From: Rhodococcoides fascians A44A
Lineage (GTDB): Bacteria > Actinomycetota > Actinomycetes > Mycobacteriales > Mycobacteriaceae
Direction of reading: 5' to 3'
NCBI RefSeq assembly: GCF_000760735.1
Contig: NZ_JMEX01000007.1
Location: 124,001-188,000, forward strand
Length of the DNA: 64,000 bases
The notes under the pieces were generated by a model. It had not been told where the DNA came from. It was given only the letters and a program-made list of their open reading frames with translations, and searched no databases. The position numbers and the translations under genes were made by a program. Positions 26,811 to 36,844 of the stretch are shown one piece after another (position 1 is the first letter of the stretch; each line of letters opens with the position of its first letter).

Positions 26811-27701
26811 ATGTCCTCAAAGTACGCTATGTCGCTCGATGCGAATGCTCTGCTGCTTGTCTTACATCTGCCTGATCCACCTCCGGGGCATACTTCGCTG
26901 AGGAATCATCTCGGCTGGCAGGATTCGACCTACAGGAAAGCGAAACAAGAGCTGGTTGACCTCGGCCTTGCTGTAGTTGGCCACGGAGGAAGTCTAAAAA
27001 GGGTCTTATGCCCGGATGGGTGGACAGAGCCGGCCGCGCGCACGAGGGAAACCGAGCCCTGGGAGTTTGTCCCGGCCGTCACGAAAGAGGCGGTTCTCTA
27101 CACACCTTTTGTTCAAACCCTGGGTTCGAGCTGGACAACGGATCGAAATCCGGAATTAGCAATGGCGGTGCACAACACGGCGCACTCAGGCTCTAGACGG
27201 ACGGGTGGTAAGTGGTCGAGGCCGGACGCTGTGGCGCTGTGGGTTCGGCAGTTCACTTACGTTCCGGGCGATTTCCTCGAAGTCTCGACCTTCGAAGTCA
27301 AGCCTTTCAACAACATTGATGTTCTTGCGGTCTATGAAGCAATAGCTCATCGACGGGCTGCCACTCACGCCTACGTCGCCATCCACGTCCCGGCGCATCT
27401 GTCTAAAGCGCTACGGAATCGAATCAAGGAAGTTAGGTCTGTTGCTGCTGCACACGGAGTAGGGCTAGTCCGATTCGCCGACCCAGCGGACTACTCCACG
27501 TGGAAAAACGTTCTCGACGCGGAGAGGTTCGACCCTGATCCTGAAAGGCTGGACTCTTTCATCAGCCAACAGCTTCCACGGAAGACAAAAGCATCGATCC
27601 TGTCTCGCTTGGGCAAAGCTGTCGCAGATCTGGATCCTTCGGACGCCAAAGAAAATGTTGAAATAGATGAAACTCAGCAATCTCGGGTTGGTTTCGAATG
27701 A
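26811..27701 (+). CDS. Winged-helix protein with PD-(D/E)XK nuclease-like domain
   Basis: A 296-residue protein. The first 70 residues look like a winged helix (LLLVLHLPDPPPGHTSLRNHLGWQDSTYRKAKQELVDLGL in pattern). The middle carries a restriction-like core: KWSRPDAVAL with Asp139 and STFEVKPF with Glu162 and Lys164, then a helix and the strand THAYVAIHVP. The C-terminal part is charged. The ATG at 26811 follows AAAGGAAG. It sits between the nuclease-RAMA gene and a small zinc-finger-like gene whose start overlaps its stop. A DNA-binding nuclease or accessory specificity factor is inferred. Confidence 0.62.
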   Translation: MSSKYAMSLDANALLLVLHLPDPPPGHTSLRNHLGWQDSTYRKAKQELVDLGLAVVGHGGSLKRVLCPDGWTEPAARTRETEPWEFVPAVTKEAVLYTPFVQTLGSSWTTDRNPELAMAVHNTAHSGSRRTGGKWSRPDAVALWVRQFTYVPGDFLEVSTFEVKPFNNIDVLAVYEAIAHRRAATHAYVAIHVPAHLSKALRNRIKEVRSVAAAHGVGLVRFADPADYSTWKNVLDAERFDPDPERLDSFISQQLPRKTKASILSRLGKAVADLDPSDAKENVEIDETQQSRVGFE

Positions 27702-28024
27702 TGGCGTCGGTGAAGCCTAAGTCAATCGAGTGGATGTGCGATGGATGTGGCATGTGGACGAAAGTGCATTTCAACGTCTATCGACTGCACTACCACAATG
27801 ATCCTGCGGGAGCGTTGTGTGAAAGGTCGCGGACAAGGATCGATTCTGACGTGGAGCGGACGTTGATAGATCAAGCCGCGTATCGTACTCGTCGGCGGCA
27901 GCAGCCCCTAGCGAAGGCGGCCAAAAAGGCGAAACCCATTGCGGAACTGTACAGCGACCGCACTCCAAGCTCGAGCGTGCGGGCAGTAGGCGGTGGCAGC
28001 CCGGGTTCAGGCAAACGTCAATAG
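27698..28024 (+). CDS. Small Cys/His protein, last gene of the helicase-nuclease operon
   Basis: A 108-residue basic protein. Cys14-x2-Cys17 and a later HYH...C cluster (in LHYHNDPAGALCE) suggest one zinc-binding site. The C-terminal half is Arg/Lys-rich and probably disordered. The ATG overlaps the upstream stop (ATGATGG, a second ATG follows at 27701), so it is translated with the winged-helix gene. No family is recognised; a nucleic-acid-binding helper is a guess. Confidence 0.55.
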   Translation: MMASVKPKSIEWMCDGCGMWTKVHFNVYRLHYHNDPAGALCERSRTRIDSDVERTLIDQAAYRTRRRQQPLAKAAKKAKPIAELYSDRTPSSSVRAVGGGSPGSGKRQ

Positions 28025-28059
28025 CTTATTAGGCTGCCGGGCCACCGTGCCAGCGGTAC

Positions 28060-30324
28060 TTAGGCTTCCGTTGCCGAGTTGAGCAACTCCGACCTCCGCC
28101 CACTCCATGTAACTACGAGCTCGTCTCGCGCTCGGCTCGCTGCGACGTACAGTAGTGATCGCTCGCGCAATAGAGCCTCATCACGTTCCTCCGTCGGAAC
28201 GGAACGAAGAGTAGCCGCAGACGGGACATGCGTGCTGTCGATGCCCGCGAGGACGACTCGCGAGAACTCCATGCCCTTCGCCCGGTGCATGGTGAGCACC
28301 TGCACGTGATCGGGAGACGCGGAATTGTTGTCGAGCGCGCGGGCCTCAACCCCACGTTCACCCAGGGCCCGGACGAACTGGCTGCGATCGTTAACACCGC
28401 GGGTCAGAACCGCGATCGTGGACGGGTCGACTGGAGGTGAGTCCGAACCTTCTGCAGGCGTGATCCAATTTCGAACCAGCTCGGCCACCTTGTCGAGTTC
28501 GTCTGCAGGATTGGTGCATTCGACGAACTCTGGGTTGGGACCGAGCCGCGCAGATCGGTAGCCATCGGTCGACTCTTCGCCCTGTTCGAGATCTTTGTAG
28601 TCGGCCCCGGACAGGATGCTCACCGCAAAGTGAAGGTTCTGTGCTGTGGTCCGGTAGTTGAGAGTGAGGCGCTTCGATCGACCTACGATCTTGATCCCGA
28701 ACCGAGACAACACAATCGGCTGACCATAAATTCGCTGGTGTGAGTCCTCAGCGATGAACAAGTCGTTTGTTCCCTCTGCGACGAGGTTGCGCAGCAACGC
28801 CCAGTGCGTGGCATGCAAGTCCTGGGCCTCGTCGACAAGCACATGATCTGCAAAGAAGTCCTTACCCGCTTCCACGCGTAGCCGCAGTTGTTCCGCGGCG
28901 AGCGCCAGGACCTCAGGGAAGCTGACGCTCCCGTCCATCCGGCTTTGCCTGCGATACGCCTCCACTAACTTCCACACAGCTATCCGCTGAGGTCGGCTCA
29001 GGCGTACGCCACGGCCAGGACGTGCGACCTTCGCGTACTGCTCGAGAGTCGTCACCTTATTCGCGAGAACTACGGCCACATACTCGTTTTCGAGAAACCC
29101 CGGCGTCGCGAGCTTCGAGTCGAGACCGCTACTTACTGACTGCGCAACGTCACGCCAAACTTTGTCGCTATTGGTGCGGTTCTGACTGAGTTCGGCACCG
29201 CGGTAGCCCAAAACATTCTCGGCTGCGTCGGCAGTATCACCCGCTTGGTTCAACGCAGCGTTTCCGAGCGCATCGATGCCACCAACGTAGATACCGCTGT
29301 CGCCAAGTCGATCCGCGATCTCAACAGTGGGGTCGAGGCTCAGCAGAGCTGATTTCAAATCCGCTGCGAGAGTTCTGTTGTAAGTGGTGAGCACAATCCG
29401 TGCGGTCGGGTCGGCTTTCGCGAGACGTCGCGCACGGTGTATCGCGACGACGGTCTTCCCGGTTCCCGCTCCACCTGACAGCCGGAACGGGCCGGTTGGG
29501 TTCGCTTCGACCCATCTCCGCTGTTCGGGGTGCAAGAAGGTGCGCCAGGCCGCAAAGTCGCCACCTTCGATGACGCGGCGAAGCTCCTCGTCGTCCTCGA
29601 CGAACGTAAACTGCATCTTCGATGCAGGCTGCTCGAGAGCCTTCAGGATCTGCTCGTCCTCATCGAGATCTTCGTCAATCGGGTCTTCGACGAAGCCGTG
29701 CTTCTCGCGGATGGAGTCGATGTGCAGGCCGGTCGCCAGGTCAAGAAGCGCGCTGCCCTGCCAGCCAATAGCATTGGCCGCGATGTCGAGCAATACATCC
29801 TCATCCGTCGCCGCGTAGGCGCGTTCCGCGAGATCCTGGTCGAGGCCGAGCCGTTCGGTGAGATCTCCGAGACTGAATCGCTCGCCGAGGAATCCTCTTG
29901 GTTGTGTCTTCACCGCGCGGTTCAGCTCACCCCGCGGGTCGGGAACGACCGTCCGCTTTTTACGGTCATCCTCGCCGTCGAGTTCGCCGATGATCCCTTC
30001 GAGAACACCGTTGATCGGGTTTACCCGCAGCCGCGAGCGTTCCGCAAGCTTATTGGCTTCGTCGTGCGGCCATGTGCCCATGTAGATGAACGTTGGGTCG
30101 TCGCCCAACTTGTCGTCCACTTTGAACAGAATCGCTCGGAAGTGCTGGTCGACACGCCCGGTTCGGACGCGGGGGTCGACGGCAGCATTGATTGGCTCTA
30201 TATGAAGTCCGGGGGTGGCGTGGTTGGCGGAGAGCTTCTCGATGAACGCCCACACCTTGTCCTTTGTGCTCTTTTCGAGCTTCCGCATCGCTTTGGTGTT
30301 CGATGCGATGACCAGGTTCGCCAC
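28060..30324 (-). CDS. UvrD/Rep-type helicase with N-terminal RelE-like domain
   Basis: A 754-residue fusion. Residues 1 to about 100 look like a RelE/ParE-type fold: KAMRKLEKSTKDKVWAFIEKL, then PGLHIEPIN, VDQHFRAILFKVDD and MGTWPHDEANKLAER, matching the usual helix pair and the closing HHDEAY-like motif. A linker leads to an SF1A helicase with Walker A GAGTGKT (285-291), DEAQD (498-502), the motif TMHRAKGMEF and VAASRAR near the end. The GTG start directly abuts the TAA of the upstream YprA-type helicase gene, so it is the fourth gene of the DISARM-like operon. Whether the RelE-like part is an active ribonuclease cannot be judged here. Confidence 0.82.
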   Translation of the reverse strand: MANLVIASNTKAMRKLEKSTKDKVWAFIEKLSANHATPGLHIEPINAAVDPRVRTGRVDQHFRAILFKVDDKLGDDPTFIYMGTWPHDEANKLAERSRLRVNPINGVLEGIIGELDGEDDRKKRTVVPDPRGELNRAVKTQPRGFLGERFSLGDLTERLGLDQDLAERAYAATDEDVLLDIAANAIGWQGSALLDLATGLHIDSIREKHGFVEDPIDEDLDEDEQILKALEQPASKMQFTFVEDDEELRRVIEGGDFAAWRTFLHPEQRRWVEANPTGPFRLSGGAGTGKTVVAIHRARRLAKADPTARIVLTTYNRTLAADLKSALLSLDPTVEIADRLGDSGIYVGGIDALGNAALNQAGDTADAAENVLGYRGAELSQNRTNSDKVWRDVAQSVSSGLDSKLATPGFLENEYVAVVLANKVTTLEQYAKVARPGRGVRLSRPQRIAVWKLVEAYRRQSRMDGSVSFPEVLALAAEQLRLRVEAGKDFFADHVLVDEAQDLHATHWALLRNLVAEGTNDLFIAEDSHQRIYGQPIVLSRFGIKIVGRSKRLTLNYRTTAQNLHFAVSILSGADYKDLEQGEESTDGYRSARLGPNPEFVECTNPADELDKVAELVRNWITPAEGSDSPPVDPSTIAVLTRGVNDRSQFVRALGERGVEARALDNNSASPDHVQVLTMHRAKGMEFSRVVLAGIDSTHVPSAATLRSVPTEERDEALLRERSLLYVAASRARDELVVTWSGRRSELLNSATEA

Positions 30325-33300
30325 TTACGCCACTCCGTTCTCTATCGCTGCCGCAATTTCCTCGGCATCAGGTGGGCACAGCGTCCATCCCGCTTCGAAC
30401 ATCGTATTCGTCAGGTGATCGTCGGGGGCAAACAGCACGCCGATGCGGAGATCCCTCCACGCGAAGTCCACCACCTCACCCTCGTCGGTCTCGAAGCCAA
30501 CGGTTGGTACCGGCAGGTCGGTCGCAGCAAGCGCGACTACCAGCTGCTTCTCGGCGTCGGACACAGTAGAGTCGAAGACCGCCTTCCACTCCGGTGTGAG
30601 CTCGGCGTCGTGCTTCGCGGCGGGACTATCGGCACCTGCTTCGAGGAGGCTACGGGTGGTAACGAGATGGTTGCTGCTCAGTCCCAGCCAGTTCGACAGC
30701 CGCAACCACTCCTTCCACGCCCGACCGTCCAGGATCTCGAGCTTTTCGTCACGGTCGTCGACAACGAGGACGGCGTTGATCTTCCGGGTGCCCGGCAGCA
30801 TGGCTGCTGTGACCGCAAGCGGACCGTCTAAGTAAGACCAACACATATCGGTTCCGTCGCCGAACGAGACGGGGCTGCTGTCGATCAGCGAACGAGCGTT
30901 GTCCGCAATGGTCGCACCGTCGCCCTTGGTGCGGTTGTCTGAGCGCACCAGCGCCATCGGCAGCCATCTACCAAGGGACTCCCATGCATCGCGGTCGGGG
31001 TCGGTGATGAACGAGAGCAACGTGGTGATCGGGTCAGACTCCAAGAGTTTGACGATCGAGGGACGAAGGTTGCCGGCTTTCATCGCATTCCCGGCGCCCG
31101 CGTCGGTGAACCAGGTCGGCGTGGCGTTCTCGTTCGATTTGAAACGCTGTAGATCCTCGTGACCGAACGACCAGACCAGATGTCCACTGTCGCGCAGAAT
31201 CTCTCGTTTCAAGGCGTCGTCCGCAATTCGATTGCAACCTGGAACCGCGTGATACTTCCGACCATCCCCAAATATAGCGATGCGGGGGACCTCAGAATCG
31301 GTTGTGGCCAGCTCGAAGTCAGGTTTCGAGTTCGCCATGTGCACCTGTGGCGTGAGCTTCCAGGTTCGAATCTTCTTGCCTGGCAAAATTATCGTCGCCG
31401 AAGGTCCGTACGTGCCAGGTGTCTCCTTCACCGTGGCGCCCATGGCGCGGAGCCGCGCGACGAACGCGACGTAGAACTCCTTCTCTAGCGGCGATTCCTC
31501 ACCTCCAATGGGCGGCTTCGCCGGCTTCTCGGTTACCGCTTCGAGCCACCAAGTGCGGTTTGGATCTGCCTCCCCGTCGACGCCGAGCAGATCATTTAGG
31601 ACGCGCAACGCTGTCTTGCGTGACACCTTGTCCAGTTCGTGCGGCGGCGCGAACGGCAGCAAGCACTTGTGGCAGGCGAGTCGGTCGTGGTCCGCGCAGC
31701 CACAATCCCGCACGACGGTTCTTGCAGCATCGAGCACTGCCCACACCTTGGCTGGGTCGGCGAACTCAGCAAGATAGCCGGTTCCGCCAGGAACAGTGTC
31801 GTGAATAAGTAGTGCGCGCTGGCTGGGTGCGTACAACGCGTCGGTGATGGTCGCAACGTCCAGGTGTTCCGGCGAGCCACCGATCACCTGCCGCAGCCCC
31901 AGCAACATCGCGGCGCTGAGACTGGGGTGCGCGAAGACGTCGTATTCGAGCGAGCGCGGTAGATGCAACAGCACGCCCTGCGTCCGGAGAGTTCGTGCGA
32001 GCGCGATCTCTCGGACGTGCTCTGTTGTGGAGTTGCGGTGCCGGCACCAAGTTCTGTGCTCGTAACGGTTGTTGCGGCCCGCTGTTCGGTCGAGCTGACC
32101 GCAGGACGAACACACCCGGAACAATCCAGTCGTGGTGTCCTGCCCCGCTATGGTGCGTGTGCCGCCCTGGGAGGTCCGACGACCCATGTTCAGCCAACGA
32201 ACGTCAATGCGGCGCAGGTACTCTGCACCGAACTCGAGATCGTCGACGAACCAGGCACGGTCGACGTTGACCGGATCGACATCGGCTGCGGTGACAACGG
32301 TGAACGATTCCTTGTGTCGCTCGTCGCGCGAGTCGTTGATCGACGCTTCGTCGCGGCGGACTTCGGCTGACACGCGAGCCATTTCGACCACAGGCAGTTG
32401 CTGGCTGACATCGGCGATTGCTGTGGTTTGGCAGCGAGGGCACGCGGTCACCGTTGCCGGCTCCTCCCCAGCGAGCGTGATTCCGGCCCAGCCGCATTGT
32501 GGGCACAGCCGCCAGGTGTGAATGTTGGACTCGCCCGCGCCGAGGTCGACGGCATCTATACGGGCGGCTAGGCCTTGCGCGTAGAAAGTGGCACCTGGCG
32601 CGAGTTCGGTGAGCGCGACGCGCGATCCACGTTGGTAGCTGGTGGCTTCTCCCATGTACTGGTTGGTGTCAGGGTCGATCCAGGTGACGCCGACATCGAG
32701 GGTCACGGAATCGTCGAGCAGCGTGTAGTTCGGTAATACGCCATAGCGTTCCAGGACGCTGATCCAGTAGTCGTCAGTGAGGTCGTGGATTTGTCCTCCG
32801 AGCAACCGAAGCGAGCCCTGCGCGGCGCGGAGGTCGCGTCGATCGTCGTCGGTCGCTGCGGGCGAAGCTGCGCGGCGTTCGAACTCTGGCATCTCAGCGT
32901 CGACGGCGGCCCGGCGTTCCGTGAGTTCGGTGAGGTCACGGTTCCAGCGGTGCACGGCCTCTTGCAGATCGGTCACGAGTCCACTTAAGCTTCCGCGGGC
33001 GTCGGGTGTTGCCCAGGTATGTAACGACTGCCGTGTGTGCTCGTCGAGGACACCGGAGAACTGCTCCAGAAATCCACCGACAAGCGTGTCCGCGTTGTGG
33101 CTTACTGCTGAGAGAAGGTCCGCCATCCAAGTTCCCGGGTCGAAGCTGCCCAGTACCGCCCTCGCTCCGCGTGGGGCAACGGTATTGGGGTCGCGGGCGA
33201 GTCGGTCGATGACGTGGGCTACGTACTGGCGCTGCAGAATCTCTTCCGCGGTGAGAAAGGTTGCAGGCGGGCGGACGTCACCCTGAATTACCGACGTCGG

Positions 33301-36300
33301 ATCGTACAACTTCGGAAGATGCTCTCCACGACCACGGACGAACGCCAGCACGAGTGAATTACCTGTGAGGCGTCCCGCGCGTCCTACTCGCTGCACATAC
33401 GAGGAGACCGTACGGGGCAATGAGCCCAGCATGACGGTCGACAGGTCCCCGATGTCGATTCCCATTTCGAGAGTGGGGGTGGCAACGAGGACATTGGGGG
33501 CTTGAGGATCAGAACCACCGCGTTTAAACGCAGTTTCGTACCCGAGTCGGGTTGCGGTTGGCAGGAGGGAAGTGTGCTCGCGGGCGACGACGCGTTTCAT
33601 CTCGGAACTGTCGTAGAGACGACGGTAGAAGTTCTGCGCTTTGGGGGATCGCGCCAGTACTCCGGGGCAGCGCACGAGAAGGCACGGAGCGCCATCGAGT
33701 TCGTCGATGACGCGCGCGCTTCCTGGGGTGGGTGTCTGGCAAACACTGCAGGAAAGCAGGTGGCGACCACTTAGCAAGTCCTCGTCGGAAGGAGTCGAGA
33801 CTACAACCGCGGTCGGAGGAAGGGAGTACGCGGTCAGTCCGCTTTCGGTGAGCACCGCCGAGAGCACTCGTTGTTCGGCCAGTACTGAGAACAAGGATCG
33901 AGCGAGGAAACTGCCGTCGAACGGCGACACGCCGAGGCACTGCGATGCCCACCGCGCGTACCACGACGAGGCTGCCGTGATCGCGTCAAATCCTTCTGGG
34001 ACAGAGCGTGATCCGACTGCGGGGAAAGCGGGAGCGGGACGGCCCTTCGGAAACGCGGGCATGCCCTCGCCCCGCGGGCGCGCACCCCACACCCAGCGTC
34101 TGTTGGCGTCCTTCTCTACGAATTTGCGCAACCACGGATGTTGGATGGCACCACGAGTCCGGACGCGTTCGACGGTGCCACGCACCCACCTGGTGACCGC
34201 GGCCGAATGGGGTGCAGCGAGGGTGAGTTGGTGTTCTGTCGCGTTCAAAGCCGCACGGCCGAGACGGACCGGGCGTTCGGGACCGCCGAGGTCTACTTCG
34301 GCCACGGCGCTCCCCGTAAGTTCAAGGGTGCGACCGAGTCGCGACTGCAAACCGAATTCGAGGTCGATATCGAACTCCAAGCGGCGCAGTACTTTTTCTC
34401 TTGCTTTGTTGCGAGCAGTGGTCGTTGCCTCTGGCTTCCAGAACGCGACGAACTCGTCGTGTTCGACGATGTCAGGGGCGAGAAGGTGGTAGCGGCGTGA
34501 CGAATCGTCGCCGGCACGAGAGACGATGGCCTCACAGAGTTCCGACAGACTGAGGCTCGAATTTCCGATAGCACTGCGCACTGTGGAGCGCAGGCTCAGG
34601 GTGTGCGAACGCGCCTGCACGAAGCCGGCGCGGTGGGCAGCATCCTGCACGCTGTCGGTGAACATCAACGCCTTCTTTTCGTCGGCGTCGAGTGTGGCGT
34701 CACCGAACAGGTTCGACAGCGTCACCGACAATTGAGTCGCGACGGCGCTACCGAGAAAGCGGATGCCGTCGGTCACACCACAGGCCGGGCACATGTCATT
34801 CTTGGAGTCTTCTTCGACACTCTCGCCATTCAGGACGAGGACGGGCAGTACTCTTCCTTCGAGCTCGTCGGTGCTGTCGGAATCCGGTGCCGAGTCGGTG
34901 ATTTCGCGATCGTCGATGTGGAACCAGCGTAATCCCTCGATCTTTGTGTCCTCGCGCGTGTGAGCGAGAAGCGCCTCTGCCGGCGCGGATATGAGCGCGC
35001 GGAAGCGCGAGGCCCCGGCTGCGTGGTCCGCACGAATCGACTCGTCGGTGACGTCAAGGGTACGACCAGTCGGGGCGAGGCGGGCGCCCCACCCGGATCG
35101 ACCGCAGTGCCGACAGTACAGCGCCGGCAGGTGCATAACGTCGCCGTCCTCATGAACTCCGTCGTCGGACCAGCGGTAGGAGGTGTTGGTGGCGACGGCC
35201 CGGTCGATCCGGGAGAGCTCCCGAATCCAGACGTGCACGTCAACATTGAGCGCTGCGCGACCGACCTCAGCGCGAAGGTGGGAGAGTGCAGCAAACAGGT
35301 AGTCGAGGAACCTTTGCTGTGAGGCATGGAGGCGGCGGTGATCGCGCTCGGCTACGGGGACCTCGAACAGGGCGGTGGCAAGGTCGGCGAGGGAGATCGC
35401 GTTGGTGGCTCGGTCGAGGAGCCTGGCCAGCAGCGGGTGCGCCTTTAGCAGGTGCAGCTGCTCGACGGGTTCAAGGTGACGCAGGTCTGTGGGGTTGAGG
35501 CGACGGTCGGTGTCGAGGTCGTCGGCGGCTGCAAATAACTCGGTCCGCTCGAAGACCTCTGCGCGTTCGAACAGTTCGGCGAGCACTGCAGTGGTCAGTG
35601 ACGCGTTGCTGGGCGAGCGCGTGGCGAACTCGTCGAGGCGTCCGGCGGCGTCGGTGACGGCGGGGGAGATCGGCCGATACAACCGGTCGAGGGCGGTGTC
35701 GCGGTCGGCGAGCCAGTCTGCGACGGTCAGTCTTGTTTCGCCGACGACGGCATTGGCGTCGAATTGTTCGCCGAACACTGTGTGCGCGAAGTCGAGCATG
35801 GCGGTGGGTTCGGCTTTGGAGCCGAGGGTAGCGGAGGTCGCGACGGGGGTGATTCGGCAAAGGGGGCGGGCGTGATCGCTCTCGGTGACCGGACAAGCAT
35901 CGGTCCAATGCGCTTTGACGGTGAGGCCGAGGCGGCGCAGCAGCATGGCGACGTCGGTGCCCTGTGCGCCGTCATAGGTATGGAACTCGTCGAGCACAAC
36001 GTACTGCAGCGAGTCCGCGGAGAGACGCCAGATGTCGGCCCGGTCGGGATGCAGCAGCAGATGGTCGAGCATCTTGTAGTTGGTCAGCAAAATGTCCGGG
36101 GGAGCGGCATGCATTAGTGAGCGGTCAGTGATGAGTCCGTCTTCGGAAACCCTGGTTCGACCACCGGTGGACTGCTCGCCGGTGTAGAGGCCGGCGGAGA
36201 CACCCGATAGTTCGGAGTGCTGGGAGATGAGCCGGGCTAGGCGTTCTGCCTGGTCGTTGGCGAGCGCATTCATCGGGTACAGAATGAGCGCCTTCATACC

Positions 36301-36696
36301 GGTCACGCCGGCAGCTTTGGCCCGCAGCACGTGGTCCAGGATTGGGTAGAGGAACGCCTCGGTCTTGCCGGATCCAGTGCCGGTGGTGACGAGCGTCGGC
36401 TGAGGACGGTCGTGGAATTTGGTGGACAGCCGTTCGAAGGCGGCGGCCTGGTGACCATAGGGGGTGAATCCCGGTGGCCACCAGTCCAGGTGCATGCCCC
36501 AGTTGCCGCTGGCCGGGGCGAACGGCAGGCGTAGGCGGACGAAGGGTCCCTTGAACATGCCGGTGTCGGAGTGACCGACGAAGTCTGACAAGGCGGCCTG
36601 GGCGTCTGGGTCGGTAAGGGCGAACGTCGTCGAGAGGTAATCGGTCAGGCCCTCACGCAGATGGTGGGCCTGGAGAGTGGGTAGGAGCGCTCCCAT
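30325..36696 (-). CDS. YprA-family helicase with DUF1998 and C-terminal nuclease-like domain (DrmA/DrmB-like fusion)
   Basis: A 2123-residue protein. The SF2 core has Walker A GTGSGKT (106-112), DEFH (236-239), an NALANDQ motif, and the QRVGRAGR motif near residue 1110. DUF1998 lies at about 1560-1690 with a zinc site (DCGCADHDRLACHKC). A Vsr-like domain follows at about 1770-1840 (KPDFELAT ... IFGDGRKYH ... ILRDSGHLVWSF), and a further 250-residue tail. DISARM splits the helicase and DUF1998 parts into DrmA and DrmB; here they are one chain. It probably loads on and translocates along invading DNA. It lies 148 nt after the methyltransferase stop. Confidence 0.83.
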   Translation of the reverse strand: MGALLPTLQAHHLREGLTDYLSTTFALTDPDAQAALSDFVGHSDTGMFKGPFVRLRLPFAPASGNWGMHLDWWPPGFTPYGHQAAAFERLSTKFHDRPQPTLVTTGTGSGKTEAFLYPILDHVLRAKAAGVTGMKALILYPMNALANDQAERLARLISQHSELSGVSAGLYTGEQSTGGRTRVSEDGLITDRSLMHAAPPDILLTNYKMLDHLLLHPDRADIWRLSADSLQYVVLDEFHTYDGAQGTDVAMLLRRLGLTVKAHWTDACPVTESDHARPLCRITPVATSATLGSKAEPTAMLDFAHTVFGEQFDANAVVGETRLTVADWLADRDTALDRLYRPISPAVTDAAGRLDEFATRSPSNASLTTAVLAELFERAEVFERTELFAAADDLDTDRRLNPTDLRHLEPVEQLHLLKAHPLLARLLDRATNAISLADLATALFEVPVAERDHRRLHASQQRFLDYLFAALSHLRAEVGRAALNVDVHVWIRELSRIDRAVATNTSYRWSDDGVHEDGDVMHLPALYCRHCGRSGWGARLAPTGRTLDVTDESIRADHAAGASRFRALISAPAEALLAHTREDTKIEGLRWFHIDDREITDSAPDSDSTDELEGRVLPVLVLNGESVEEDSKNDMCPACGVTDGIRFLGSAVATQLSVTLSNLFGDATLDADEKKALMFTDSVQDAAHRAGFVQARSHTLSLRSTVRSAIGNSSLSLSELCEAIVSRAGDDSSRRYHLLAPDIVEHDEFVAFWKPEATTTARNKAREKVLRRLEFDIDLEFGLQSRLGRTLELTGSAVAEVDLGGPERPVRLGRAALNATEHQLTLAAPHSAAVTRWVRGTVERVRTRGAIQHPWLRKFVEKDANRRWVWGARPRGEGMPAFPKGRPAPAFPAVGSRSVPEGFDAITAASSWYARWASQCLGVSPFDGSFLARSLFSVLAEQRVLSAVLTESGLTAYSLPPTAVVVSTPSDEDLLSGRHLLSCSVCQTPTPGSARVIDELDGAPCLLVRCPGVLARSPKAQNFYRRLYDSSEMKRVVAREHTSLLPTATRLGYETAFKRGGSDPQAPNVLVATPTLEMGIDIGDLSTVMLGSLPRTVSSYVQRVGRAGRLTGNSLVLAFVRGRGEHLPKLYDPTSVIQGDVRPPATFLTAEEILQRQYVAHVIDRLARDPNTVAPRGARAVLGSFDPGTWMADLLSAVSHNADTLVGGFLEQFSGVLDEHTRQSLHTWATPDARGSLSGLVTDLQEAVHRWNRDLTELTERRAAVDAEMPEFERRAASPAATDDDRRDLRAAQGSLRLLGGQIHDLTDDYWISVLERYGVLPNYTLLDDSVTLDVGVTWIDPDTNQYMGEATSYQRGSRVALTELAPGATFYAQGLAARIDAVDLGAGESNIHTWRLCPQCGWAGITLAGEEPATVTACPRCQTTAIADVSQQLPVVEMARVSAEVRRDEASINDSRDERHKESFTVVTAADVDPVNVDRAWFVDDLEFGAEYLRRIDVRWLNMGRRTSQGGTRTIAGQDTTTGLFRVCSSCGQLDRTAGRNNRYEHRTWCRHRNSTTEHVREIALARTLRTQGVLLHLPRSLEYDVFAHPSLSAAMLLGLRQVIGGSPEHLDVATITDALYAPSQRALLIHDTVPGGTGYLAEFADPAKVWAVLDAARTVVRDCGCADHDRLACHKCLLPFAPPHELDKVSRKTALRVLNDLLGVDGEADPNRTWWLEAVTEKPAKPPIGGEESPLEKEFYVAFVARLRAMGATVKETPGTYGPSATIILPGKKIRTWKLTPQVHMANSKPDFELATTDSEVPRIAIFGDGRKYHAVPGCNRIADDALKREILRDSGHLVWSFGHEDLQRFKSNENATPTWFTDAGAGNAMKAGNLRPSIVKLLESDPITTLLSFITDPDRDAWESLGRWLPMALVRSDNRTKGDGATIADNARSLIDSSPVSFGDGTDMCWSYLDGPLAVTAAMLPGTRKINAVLVVDDRDEKLEILDGRAWKEWLRLSNWLGLSSNHLVTTRSLLEAGADSPAAKHDAELTPEWKAVFDSTVSDAEKQLVVALAATDLPVPTVGFETDEGEVVDFAWRDLRIGVLFAPDDHLTNTMFEAGWTLCPPDAEEIAAAIENGVA

Positions 36697-36844
36697 GGTC
36701 GACTTCTCCTCGGTACGTGTTGGTTTCGGTTACAGGTGGTCGGTGGTGCGTTTGCCGATTGCTGCGCTCGCAAAGAAGCGGAAGACCTTCGCAATCCACT
36801 TCACCGGTCACCTATGATCGCGACCACAACCCAAGGCAAGCTGA

